A stretch of 5,950 nt of DNA from Legionellaceae bacterium (GTDB taxonomy: Bacteria; Pseudomonadota; Gammaproteobacteria; Legionellales; Legionellaceae). The notes beneath the pieces were generated by a model. The model ran no database searches, was not told the DNA's origin, and was given only the letters and a program-made list of their open reading frames with translations. Both the position numbers and the translations under genes were made by a program. Below, in pieces: positions 1-5,941 of this stretch. The stretch covers positions 1 through 5,950 of the forward strand of contig JAUYSE010000233.1 of the NCBI GenBank assembly GCA_030696465.1. Reading direction: 5' to 3'. Position 1 is the first letter of the stretch. Each line of letters opens with the position of its first letter.

Positions 1-1258
1 GTGAATACAAACGTGAGTTAGTGAAGCTACTTCCTATCGGTAATGCTTTTTTGAGCGCAGCAAGAATGTGCTCTGGCCAAGCGTTAAATACCCGCGCGCT
101 GGCAACACGAGAGGTATATAAAAAATTGTTGGATGAAAATAAAAATTTTGGATTCAGTACGAGCAAAAATAATAATTCGGGGTATCTTTCTATAAATACT
201 TGGTTTTCTGTTGACTTCAATGTTAATGCAAGTCGTCCCATTAGAATAGCACTTCGAGCAATATCCATGGTAAACGCTTGTTGTACCAAATAACTCAGTA
301 TACGGTTGTATGCTTGTGAAGTTGGAGTTGGAGTTGATGGAGCAGCCACGGGGGAGACTGCTATTTTTAGAAATTCATCAACTTTATGATGTGATAACAC
401 TGAACTTAAGGCGGGGATTATCCAATGTAATCCAAAACAACGGTAATAATTCATCAGCTGCTTTATTGATAGATGTAAGTGTGAAGGTCTTATTGAGCGC
501 CATGTCAGTTTTGTGTGGTTCTGAGGAAAAGTTTGGGTAAGTGCAATCAGCTGTGGTATTTCACTCTCTGCATAAGTGTCCACTATGTCAAAAAGAATAT
601 CATCTATCATGTCTATCAATGTTGCATTGATAGTGGGTATAGGTTGCGTTGCTGCTTTTGATATGGCGAGGAAGGTATTATAGAAACAAGCAATGGGGTT
701 CCCTTCTTGTGAAAGCTCTTCGGCATAATGTGCAAAGAAATCTTGCAATACTTGTGATTCCATTAAAGTGGTAATATCCACCTGGTTTGCGAGCATATAA
801 CCTATTAGTGCCGTGAATCGTGCGGGTTGTGCAATAAGATGGGCTGCCAGAATTAATAAGGTATTATGGTCAAGTGCAAAACCTTGAGCATGTTGCGTAA
901 AGACAGAATACCAAGTTTGGACCGCATACTGAAAACGCATTTCTTGCGTATGCCCAAATATTTCTGGTGTGGCATCGATCCACTCTACCAATAATTCATA
1001 ATATCCGCCAGAAGGATAGTGAGGCGTATGAGTCTGCGCGTAGATAAAAAAACTGGTTAAATCTTGTAATACCTCATATCTCGGGGCATCTGGTTTTCGC
1101 AAGTTGTTATCAAACTTATTACGATGCAATTGTAATAGGGTATCCTTGAAATACCAAAGTACTTCATCCGAAAGGTTACTAATATCATTGAATAGTGCTA
1201 AAAATCGTTGATCGTTTAGGCTTGCGTTGATTTGAGGTATTAAAATAGTTCCAGGCAT
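1..1258 (-). CDS. Hypothetical protein, N-terminal 419 residues (C-terminus beyond left edge)
   Basis: I do not recognise this protein. Reading the minus strand from an ATG at 1258-1256, 419 consecutive codons are open to the window edge; in plus-strand triplets starting at position 2 no reverse stop (tta, cta, tca) occurs. An in-frame TGA lies three codons before the ATG, so this is the first usable start. A GGTGAG sequence 8 bases upstream is a reasonable ribosome binding site. The start lies inside the last codons of the upstream L,D-transpeptidase-like gene (19-base overlap), which indicates translational coupling. The product begins MPGTILIPQI, has no signal peptide, and appears mostly alpha-helical with many Leu, Ile, Phe and Tyr residues. 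A short Pro/Thr linker (AAPSTPTPTS, residues 305-314) separates a large N-terminal part from a second helical part. No catalytic motif is evident. It could be a repeat or scaffold-like helical protein, but this is only an impression. That it is a gene is well supported; its function is unknown. Confidence 0.85.
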   Translation of the reverse strand, partial: MPGTILIPQINASLNDQRFLALFNDISNLSDEVLWYFKDTLLQLHRNKFDNNLRKPDAPRYEVLQDLTSFFIYAQTHTPHYPSGGYYELLVEWIDATPEIFGHTQEMRFQYAVQTWYSVFTQHAQGFALDHNTLLILAAHLIAQPARFTALIGYMLANQVDITTLMESQVLQDFFAHYAEELSQEGNPIACFYNTFLAISKAATQPIPTINATLIDMIDDILFDIVDTYAESEIPQLIALTQTFPQNHTKLTWRSIRPSHLHLSIKQLMNYYRCFGLHWIIPALSSVLSHHKVDEFLKIAVSPVAAPSTPTPTSQAYNRILSYLVQQAFTMDIARSAILMGRLALTLKSTENQVFIERYPELLFLLVLNPKFLFSSNNFLYTSRVASARVFNAWPEHILAALKKALPIGSSFTNSRLYS

Positions 1259-1743
1259 AACTTTGTCTCACCACTGATCCAATCTGCTAATAAGACCACG
1301 TCCGCATTCAGCATGCGGATACATCCATGAGAACGTGGTACACCTATATACGATTCATCCGATGTACCGTGTATGTAAATATGTCGGTTTAAGGTATCGA
1401 CAGTGCCACCTAAGTTGCGGCCCTGCTCTAAGCCTTGTAGTTGTATGATGCGGGTTAAAATAAAATCTCGACCAGGGTATTCTTCCTGTAATGTAGGGGC
1501 GTATATTTCGCCTGTCCAGCGGCGTTCTACCCAAATACTATTGATCGGTGCATCACGTCCGTAGATTTGCATAACTTTGAACCAACCTCGAGGGGTTTGT
1601 TCACTACCTTCTTGCTCTCCTAGCCCGTTTTTAGCACTAGAAATAGGAAAGGTCGCCCAAAGATCTCCCCCAGAGTATGCGTATAATAACTGTTTTCTGA
1701 TGGAAATAACAACTAATTGTTTTGATTTCGGCGCATCTACCAT
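1240..1743 (-). CDS. L,D-transpeptidase catalytic domain (YkuD family) protein, no signal peptide
   Basis: The 167-residue product carries the YkuD signature: His125-Gly126 (HGTSDES), then Ser138-His139-Gly140-Cys141 and Arg143 followed by MLNADV. Cys141 is the expected nucleophile and His139 its partner. In known family members this domain forms 3-3 crosslinks in peptidoglycan or attaches lipoproteins to it, and works in the periplasm. Here the catalytic domain is nearly the whole protein: residues 8-40 are the first beta strands (LVVISIRKQLLYAYSGG), and no LysM or other wall-binding domain is present. There is no N-terminal hydrophobic segment, and an in-frame TAA two codons before the ATG rules out a longer form, so export is unexplained. 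The ATG overlaps the stop of the acyl-CoA dehydrogenase by 7 bases (ATGGTAG), and a weak GGA lies 9 bases upstream. The family call is firm; the actual substrate and cell location are uncertain. Confidence 0.93.
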   Translation of the reverse strand: MVDAPKSKQLVVISIRKQLLYAYSGGDLWATFPISSAKNGLGEQEGSEQTPRGWFKVMQIYGRDAPINSIWVERRWTGEIYAPTLQEEYPGRDFILTRIIQLQGLEQGRNLGGTVDTLNRHIYIHGTSDESYIGVPRSHGCIRMLNADVVLLADWISGETKLCLELF

Positions 1744-2885
1744 AGTTTTTTATCCAAGACTTGTTTTGCAATAATTTCGCGCATAATCTCATTGGTGCCT
1801 TCCAAAATTTGATGGACCCGTAAATCACGAAAAATACGCTCGATAGGATAATCTTGTAAATATCCATATCCCCCATGCATTTGTAGCGTTTGATCGCTAA
1901 TTTGAAAGCCGACGTCGCTGGCATAGCGTTTGGCCATTGCACAATACGTGGAGGCCATCGGGTCTTTGTTATCTAATGCCGAGGCTGCTCGATATACCAT
2001 TAAACGCGCAGCTTCTAAGTTGGTGCATAAATCTGCAAAACGATAGCGTAATACCGGCATATTAGCGAGCGGCTTTCCAAATTGCTCGCGATTATGTACG
2101 TACTCTTGGGTAATTTTAAGGCAAGCTAAGGCCCCTCCCAAGGAGCATGCGCCAATATTAATGCGACCCCCTTCTAGCGCTTGCAAAGCGATTGGAAACC
2201 CCTGCCCTTCTTCCCCAATACGGTGTTGCACGGGTACGCGACAATTATCAAAAAAGACCATGCTGGTGGGTTGGCTACGCCATCCCATTTTTTTCTCGAG
2301 AGGACCAAAACTCAAGCCAGGGGTATTTTTATCGACTAAAAGACAGCTAATCCCTTTATGTTTATCGGGACCAGTGCGTACCATACATAAATAGACATCA
2401 CTAACGCTGCCGCCAGAAATAAAGGATTTACTGCCATTGAGAACATAGTGCTCGCCATCGCGAACAGCGGAAGTCGATAATGCGGCGGCATCTGAGCCTG
2501 CTTGAGGTTCTGTGAGGCAATAACTGGCCAAATGTTGCATACTGAGCAACGAAGGCAAATACGCGTTTCTAATCTGATCGTCAGCAAAGGTATCGATAAT
2601 CCAAATTACCATATTATGAATAGATAAGTAGGCAGCCGTACTCACGCAGCCCGTCGCCAATTGTTCATAAATGAGGGCTGCATCTAAGCGCGAAATCCCT
2701 ACGCCACCATGTTCAGTAGACACCGTCATGCCGGAAAATCCTAATTTTGCAGCTTCACGTAATACTTCAATCGGAAAATACGCTTTTTTATCCCACTCGG
2801 CTGCATGGGGCGCAAGATGATTTTGTGCAAACTCAGCGGCTAATGATTGAAAGGCTTTTTGATCGTCCGTGCATTCAAAGTTCAT
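1737..2885 (-). CDS. Acyl-CoA dehydrogenase, isobutyryl-CoA dehydrogenase-like
   Basis: FAD-dependent acyl-CoA dehydrogenase of 382 residues, the usual family length. Visible features are the first signature YCLTEPQAGSD (122-132), the substrate/FAD-binding middle domain (ISGG near 156-159, GWRSQPT 201-207), the helical C-terminal domain with EGGRINIGACSLG (238-250), and the second signature QMHGGYGYLQDYPIERIFRD (335-354). Glu362 in ILEGTNE is the expected catalytic base. The pattern resembles mammalian ACAD8 more than short- or medium-chain enzymes, suggesting oxidation of isobutyryl-CoA to methacrylyl-CoA in valine breakdown, with electrons passed to ETF; a 2-methylbutyryl- or general short-chain substrate is possible. 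The frame is open upstream to 2972, but I chose the ATG at 2885 because it forms an ATGA overlap with the aroC stop, has AAAAGG 7 bases before it and begins MNFECTDDQ as family members do; the extra 29 residues would be Cys-rich and lie inside aroC. No other valine-degradation gene is in the window. Confidence 0.95.
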   Translation of the reverse strand: MNFECTDDQKAFQSLAAEFAQNHLAPHAAEWDKKAYFPIEVLREAAKLGFSGMTVSTEHGGVGISRLDAALIYEQLATGCVSTAAYLSIHNMVIWIIDTFADDQIRNAYLPSLLSMQHLASYCLTEPQAGSDAAALSTSAVRDGEHYVLNGSKSFISGGSVSDVYLCMVRTGPDKHKGISCLLVDKNTPGLSFGPLEKKMGWRSQPTSMVFFDNCRVPVQHRIGEEGQGFPIALQALEGGRINIGACSLGGALACLKITQEYVHNREQFGKPLANMPVLRYRFADLCTNLEAARLMVYRAASALDNKDPMASTYCAMAKRYASDVGFQISDQTLQMHGGYGYLQDYPIERIFRDLRVHQILEGTNEIMREIIAKQVLDKKLW

Positions 2886-3931
2886 GAGATGGCCTTTTGT
2901 CTTAAGGAATGATCTATTAATACCAAAGCAAGCATTGCTTCTGCAACAGAAATTGCACGAAATCCTACACAAGGATCATGTCGTCCTGTTACTTGTAAAA
3001 TATGCGGCATACCTTGCCGATCGATGGTTTGAATAGCAGCAGGAACACTCGAAGTGGGTTTCACGGTGATTTTAATCTCTAGATCTTGTCCAGAAGAGAT
3101 ACCGCCTAGAATGCCCCCCGCATGATTACTGTGAAACCCTTCTATACCTAAAGCATCTCGATGCTGACTTCCCTGTTGAAAAACACTATTGACGCCATCA
3201 CCAATTTCAACGGCTTTCACCGCAGGAATAGACATCAATGCTTGTGCAATGCTGGCATTGAGTTTATCAAATACGGGCTCGCCCCAGCCTGCCGGCACCT
3301 GAGAGGCTACTATTTTGATTTGTGCACCACAAGAATCTTGTTGAAGTGACTCCATATAGGCTTGAATGTCTGAAAGTTGATTCGTATTGGGGCACGCATA
3401 AATGTTATCTAAAGCATGGCGTGCATCATCATATTCCAATGCCAAGCTACCAATTTGCGTCGTATACGCTTGGATGTGAATACCAAACATTTTTTGTAGA
3501 TACAGACGTGCGACCGCCCCTGCGGCAACGCGAGCGACGGTTTCTCGTGCAGAGGCTCGCCCACCGCCGCGGTGATCCCGAATGCCATATTTTTGTTGAT
3601 AAGTATAATCGGCATGACCTGGGCGAAACACGTGGCGATAAGCTTCATAATCATCAGACCGCATATCTTGGTTATAGACCATTAATAAAATAGGCGAGCC
3701 TAAAGTTTGCCCTTCAAATACGCCAGAAAGAATATGTACCGCATCGGATTCTTTCCGGCTACTAGTATGAATATGTTGCCCTGGCCGACGTTTATCGAGA
3801 TAGGTTTGGATATCGCTTTCTTGTAAAGGAAATTGGGGGGGGCAACCATCGATAATACAGCCCATCGCTTTTCCATGACTTTCACCAAAGGTAGTCACGC
3901 GGAACAAACGACCAAAGCTATTGCCACTCAT
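2882..3931 (-). CDS. aroC: Chorismate synthase
   Basis: Last enzyme of the shikimate pathway. It converts 5-enolpyruvylshikimate 3-phosphate to chorismate, the precursor of Phe, Tyr, Trp, folate and ubiquinone, using reduced FMN as a non-consumed cofactor in the cytoplasm as a homotetramer. All three family signatures are present: GESHGKAMG from residue 16 (active His19), FRPGHADYTYQQKYGIRDHRGGGRAS ending near 127 (His106 and the FMN/substrate-binding HRGGGRAS), and RHDPCVGFRA (317-326). GEPVFDKLNA (217-226) and FHSNHAGGILGGISSGQ (266-282) are also typical. At 349 residues it is slightly shorter than the E. coli enzyme but complete, ending soon after the third signature. The ATG overlaps the prmB stop by 4 bases (ATGA), with AAAGG 10 bases upstream, and its own stop overlaps the next gene in the same way. 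No key residue is missing. Bacterial type with no flavin-reductase fusion. Confidence 0.98.
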   Translation of the reverse strand: MSGNSFGRLFRVTTFGESHGKAMGCIIDGCPPQFPLQESDIQTYLDKRRPGQHIHTSSRKESDAVHILSGVFEGQTLGSPILLMVYNQDMRSDDYEAYRHVFRPGHADYTYQQKYGIRDHRGGGRASARETVARVAAGAVARLYLQKMFGIHIQAYTTQIGSLALEYDDARHALDNIYACPNTNQLSDIQAYMESLQQDSCGAQIKIVASQVPAGWGEPVFDKLNASIAQALMSIPAVKAVEIGDGVNSVFQQGSQHRDALGIEGFHSNHAGGILGGISSGQDLEIKITVKPTSSVPAAIQTIDRQGMPHILQVTGRHDPCVGFRAISVAEAMLALVLIDHSLRQKAIS

Positions 3932-4821
3932 CCCTGATAAGCCTTTAAGGCAGCTGCTTCGATCAATAACACTCCGCTGCCGCCGATCTCAAAATCGAGC
4001 CAATAGCATGGAAGATCGGGATATCGCTCTTCAAACGCCTCTTGAGAGTTGCCGACTTCAATGATTAATATGCCATGCTCACTTAAATAACTTGAGGCTT
4101 GTTGCAAAATAGTATCGACAATCGCTAAGCCCTGATCGGCTGCCTCTAATGCTAAACGGGGCTCATGTTGATATTCTATAGGTAGGTTATGATACTCTTC
4201 CTCAGACACATAGGGCGGGTTTGAGATAATAATATCATACCGTTTGGGAGGTACTTGTTCCCATACATCAGATTGAATCAATGAAACCCGATCTTCTAAT
4301 TCATGACGTTGAACATTCATACGTGCTACTTCTAATACCTCAGGAGATATGTCAACGAGATCAACCAGTGCCTCTGGAAACGCATACGCACAGGCAATGC
4401 CGATGCAACCACTGCCGGTACATAAATCTAAAATCCTTTGTGGAGAAGTTTCTCCTAGCCAGGGTTGAAAACCTTGCTGTATGGATTCTGCCACGGGAGA
4501 GCGTGGAATTAAGACTCGTTCGTCTACATAAAACAAAAGACCTGAAAAATACGCTTCGTGAATTAAATAAGGGGTTGGGATATGTTGTTGAATACGTTGT
4601 TCCAGTTGCTTCCAAAGATGATCTTTCTCTGCAGCGCTGAGGTTCCCTTGTAGTAAAAATTTATCGACATCTAACGGCAAATTCAAAGAGCGCAAAATCA
4701 GTTGATAGATATCATCCCAAGCATTATCGGTTCCATGACCGTAAAATAAAGGGGCCTGATTGGCGAGGGAGAGTCCGTAACGCAAAAAATCAACCACGGT
4801 ATGTAAAGATTCAGTTTTCAT
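3928..4821 (-). CDS. prmB: Ribosomal protein L3 N5-glutamine methyltransferase
   Basis: SAM-dependent enzyme that methylates a glutamine of 50S ribosomal protein L3, supporting large-subunit assembly. The 297-residue product has an N-terminal helical substrate-recognition region with FYGHGTDNAWDD (27-37), a stretch that separates PrmB from the related release-factor methyltransferase PrmC. Next come FYVDERVLIPRSPV (97-110), the SAM-binding loop LDLCTGSGCIGIA (131-143), the acidic VDISP at 156-160 (Asp157 contacts SAM), and the catalytic NPPY (201-204) followed by EYQHEPRLAL (216-225). The protein aligns by eye over its full length with E. coli PrmB. An in-frame TAA upstream and the absence of another ATG fix the start at 4821; the only purine-rich sequence before it is AGG 3 bases away, so the ribosome binding site is weak. 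As first gene of the five-gene overlapping run it probably holds the operon promoter in the intergenic region to its right. Confidence 0.96.
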   Translation of the reverse strand: MKTESLHTVVDFLRYGLSLANQAPLFYGHGTDNAWDDIYQLILRSLNLPLDVDKFLLQGNLSAAEKDHLWKQLEQRIQQHIPTPYLIHEAYFSGLLFYVDERVLIPRSPVAESIQQGFQPWLGETSPQRILDLCTGSGCIGIACAYAFPEALVDLVDISPEVLEVARMNVQRHELEDRVSLIQSDVWEQVPPKRYDIIISNPPYVSEEEYHNLPIEYQHEPRLALEAADQGLAIVDTILQQASSYLSEHGILIIEVGNSQEAFEERYPDLPCYWLDFEIGGSGVLLIEAAALKAYQG

Positions 4822-4850
4822 AAGCCTATTCGCAATATTACAAAGGGGAT

Positions 4851-4856
4851 ATTCTA
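4851..4856 (-). promoter_or_regulatory. Candidate -10 element for the prmB operon
   Basis: On the minus strand the sequence reads TAGAAT, one mismatch from the TATAAT consensus, within GTTATAGAATATCCCC, about 30 bases before the prmB ATG. No good -35 hexamer lies 16-18 bases upstream; TTGCAA is present but only 11 bases away. A near-repeat of the surrounding bases (ACTTATAGGA then AGTTATAGAA) lies just upstream. This is the best candidate by eye in the required place, and it is weak. Confidence 0.2.
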
Positions 4857-4912
4857 TAACTTTTTACTTGCAAATCCTATAAGTTATCGTGGAGATCATA
4901 TATCCGCCCCAG

Positions 4913-4943
4913 CAAAGACACATTAACTTGAGACGTGTCTTTG
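4913..4943. repeat. Inverted repeat, 9-bp arms
   Basis: CAAAGACAC at 4913-4921 is the exact reverse complement of GTGTCTTTG at 4935-4943, with a 13-base loop. A further CCA/TGG pairing is possible outside a small bulge. No T-run follows on either strand, so it is not a typical intrinsic terminator. It could be an operator for a regulator of the divergent genes or part of an RNA leader of the prmB transcript. It could also be chance. Confidence 0.45.
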
Positions 4944-5020
4944 GCTTGGAACGAGTGGTGACCATGAAGCTTAGAGATTCTTAAATCACATCAGGGCAAG
5001 ATCATCTAACCCCCCAATAT

Positions 5021-5050
5021 TATGGGAACGTTTTTTCGATCAAAATATGC
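5021..5050 (+). repeat. Left arm of the cassette-flanking inverted repeat
   Basis: The first 14 bases, TATGGGAACGTTTT, match perfectly the reverse complement of 5874-5887. The following 16 bases match at 10 positions, ending in a shared GC. A perfect 14-base inverted match within a region this small is unlikely by chance, though the T-run at the end lowers its significance. It lies outside (upstream of) the promoter of the enclosed gene. Confidence 0.6.
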
Positions 5051-5076
5051 GGTCGCCCTGTAAATAACATAAGCAG

Positions 5077-5108
5077 TTGATTTATATTCGCCTTAAATAA
5101 TGTATAAT
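5077..5108 (+). promoter_or_regulatory. Candidate sigma70-type promoter of the orphan gene
   Basis: A perfect -10 hexamer TATAAT lies at 5103-5108, directly preceded by TG, in an AT-rich setting 32 bases before the ATG at 5141. The nearest -35-like sequence, TTGATT (5077-5082), is 20 bases away, longer than the usual 16-18, so the -35 contact may be poor. A transcript starting near 5115 would have a leader of roughly 25 bases. Confidence 0.5.
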
Positions 5109-5140
5109 GTGGCAAATTTTCGTAACCTTTGAGATATTAT

Positions 5141-5758
5141 ATGCCCATAATTCAAGAACGCTTAGACCGTATTAAACAACATACTTCTCCTGTATGTAGT
5201 GATGTAGTCATACAAAAGGTTATGGCTCTTAAAACAATTTTTTCGGAAGCAAGTCAATCTGCTGATTACTTTGGCTTTAGCGATATGTGTAAGTCATTGT
5301 TATTAGATGAAAAAGTTTCAAAATTATTAGACAAAGAAGTAATTGCTTTTCTTTTCTCCCATCCAGAGGGAAGAAACACTTTCGTTACTGTAAAAGTACA
5401 CCTAAAGACTCCACTTACTCGCTTTATTGAAACTGGTTTTTCTGATGGACTGGATGCTTTTATTTCTCAAAAACATAGACCCAGTGATAGGCTAGAAGAG
5501 TTACAACAACAATACATAATGAATACTACGCGTATTTGTACCGCTATTGAAGAAGCTTGGGTAGTTGCAGATGCTGCGATTGCCAATGCAGCGGCAGCAG
5601 CTTCTATACACGCTCACCAACCACAGGGTTCTTCTGTGGACAATCGTTATCGCCACTCATTTTCCATCTCACCACTATCTTCCCCTACTACTACTTCTTC
5701 TGCCGTCTCCTCCCCTACAGCAAGCGACGATGATATTATTAGTCTCAATTCCCCCTAA
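5141..5758 (+). CDS. Hypothetical protein with Ala-rich segment and Ser/Thr/Pro-rich tail
   Basis: I do not recognise this 205-residue protein. Residues 1-142 look like a soluble, mainly helical domain with scattered charged residues (MPIIQERLDRIKQH at the start, LLLDEKVSKLLDKEV at 53-67). Residues 143-155 are Ala-rich (ADAAIANAAAAAS). From about 163 to the end the chain is low-complexity and probably disordered: SFSISPLSSPTTTSS, then an acidic SDDDII near the C-terminus. There is no signal peptide or membrane segment. I chose ATG 5141 over an in-frame TTG at 5129, because only the ATG has a purine-rich GAG at suitable spacing (7 bases), and the promoter fits it. The gene stands alone, divergent from the prmB operon, between inverted repeats and followed by a large hairpin, which suggests horizontally acquired cargo. 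A disordered polar tail occurs in some type IV secretion effectors of host-associated gammaproteobacteria, but nothing here proves secretion. Confidence 0.75.
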   Translation: MPIIQERLDRIKQHTSPVCSDVVIQKVMALKTIFSEASQSADYFGFSDMCKSLLLDEKVSKLLDKEVIAFLFSHPEGRNTFVTVKVHLKTPLTRFIETGFSDGLDAFISQKHRPSDRLEELQQQYIMNTTRICTAIEEAWVVADAAIANAAAAASIHAHQPQGSSVDNRYRHSFSISPLSSPTTTSSAVSSPTASDDDIISLNSP

Positions 5759-5771
5759 TCACTCAGTCCTG

Positions 5772-5852
5772 CTATCCGAGCCACGACCGTGAGGAAGCGG
5801 AGCATGTTGAAACATTAAAAGCTTCGCTTCCTCACGGTCGTGGCTCGGATAG
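5772..5852. repeat. Long GC-rich palindrome, 28-bp perfect arms
   Basis: The arm at 5772-5799 (CTATCCGAGCCACG...GGAAGCG) is the exact reverse complement of 5825-5852. Allowing one G-T wobble (5800/5824) the stem grows to 32 bp (5772-5803 with 5821-5852). The 17-base loop contains its own short palindrome, ATGTT-GA-AACAT. The 32-base arm has 21 G or C, far above its AT-rich surroundings. It starts 13 bases after the stop of the orphan gene, so the mRNA would end in or run through a very stable hairpin. No T-run follows on either strand, so it is not a standard intrinsic terminator. Possibilities are a dispersed palindromic repeat, a subterminal transposon structure or an mRNA-stabilising 3' end. 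Confidence 0.95.
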
Positions 5853-5857
5853 ATCGT

Positions 5858-5887
5858 GCTAATTGTGAGCAATAAAACGTTCCCATA
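5858..5887 (-). repeat. Right arm of the cassette-flanking inverted repeat
   Basis: Read on the minus strand this begins TATGGGAACGTTTT, identical to 5021-5034, and continues with 16 less conserved bases. Its inner end lies 6 bases from the edge of the large palindrome. The bases beyond its outer edge (CTGTTTGTG) do not obviously repeat those left of the other arm, so any target duplication would be limited to the TA. Confidence 0.6.
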
Positions 5888-5910
5888 CTGTTTGTGTTTT
5901 AGAGGCTCTT

Positions 5911-5941
5911 GCTCTAGAATGACTAGAGCGATTGCATTTTT
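5911..5941 (+). terminator. Weak candidate intrinsic terminator
   Basis: GCTCTAG (5911-5917) pairs with CTAGAGC (5923-5929) around a 5-base loop, and TTTTT lies at 5937-5941. The T-run is short and starts 7 bases after the stem instead of directly behind it. It could stop transcripts that pass the upstream palindrome, but it may equally be chance or lie inside the start of a gene beyond the window. Confidence 0.2.

Larger units (their letters stand above)
4822..5140. other. Divergent intergenic region between prmB and the orphan plus-strand gene
   Basis: No protein or RNA gene is apparent in these 319 bases. The left part must contain the promoter of the minus-strand operon. The right part holds a consensus TATAAT for the plus-strand gene. 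Between them lie an imperfect hairpin sequence (4913-4943), one arm of the inverted repeat that brackets the orphan gene (5021-5050), and a degenerate 16-base direct repeat beginning GATCAT (4894-4909 and 5000-5015, 13 of 16 identical). I saw no tRNA or riboswitch shape. Confidence 0.7.
5021..5887 (+). mobile_element. Candidate non-autonomous mobile cassette bounded by inverted repeats
   Basis: An 867-base segment is bounded by TATGGGAACGTTTT (5021-5034) and its exact inverted copy (5874-5887). The similarity continues inward to give 30-base ends with 24 identities. The best-conserved part is outermost, as in terminal inverted repeats of transposons, and both outer edges are TA, which would fit the TA target duplication of IS630/Tc1-mariner-type elements; because TA is self-complementary this is only weakly informative. 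Inside lie a promoter, one complete orphan gene and a GC-rich hairpin next to the right end. No transposase is encoded, so any movement would need one in trans. The alternative is two oppositely placed copies of an unrelated dispersed repeat or binding site. Confidence 0.35.

Noticed and set aside
320..340. Short hexanucleotide tandem repeat (about three GTTGGA-like units)
   Set aside because: It encodes the Pro/Thr linker of the minus-strand gene and is too short to suggest phase variation.
21..540. Two small plus-strand open frames (21-293 and 310-540)
   Set aside because: Both lie opposite the continuous 419-codon minus-strand frame, lack convincing ribosome binding sites and show no recognisable protein features; they are antisense shadows.
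2886..2972. 29-residue N-terminal extension of the acyl-CoA dehydrogenase (MCRISCNF...)
   Set aside because: It overlaps the end of aroC, is Cys-rich and unlike family N-termini, and the ATG at 2885 has an ATGA junction, a ribosome binding site and gives the normal length.
4990..5060. CAGGGC (4992-4997) and GCCCTG (5055-5060) as a hairpin
   Set aside because: Only 6 bp with a long AT-rich loop; expected by chance.
5772..5852. Large palindrome as a rho-independent terminator
   Set aside because: The stem is suitable but neither strand has a T-run after it, so the standard signal is incomplete; it is listed as a repeat.
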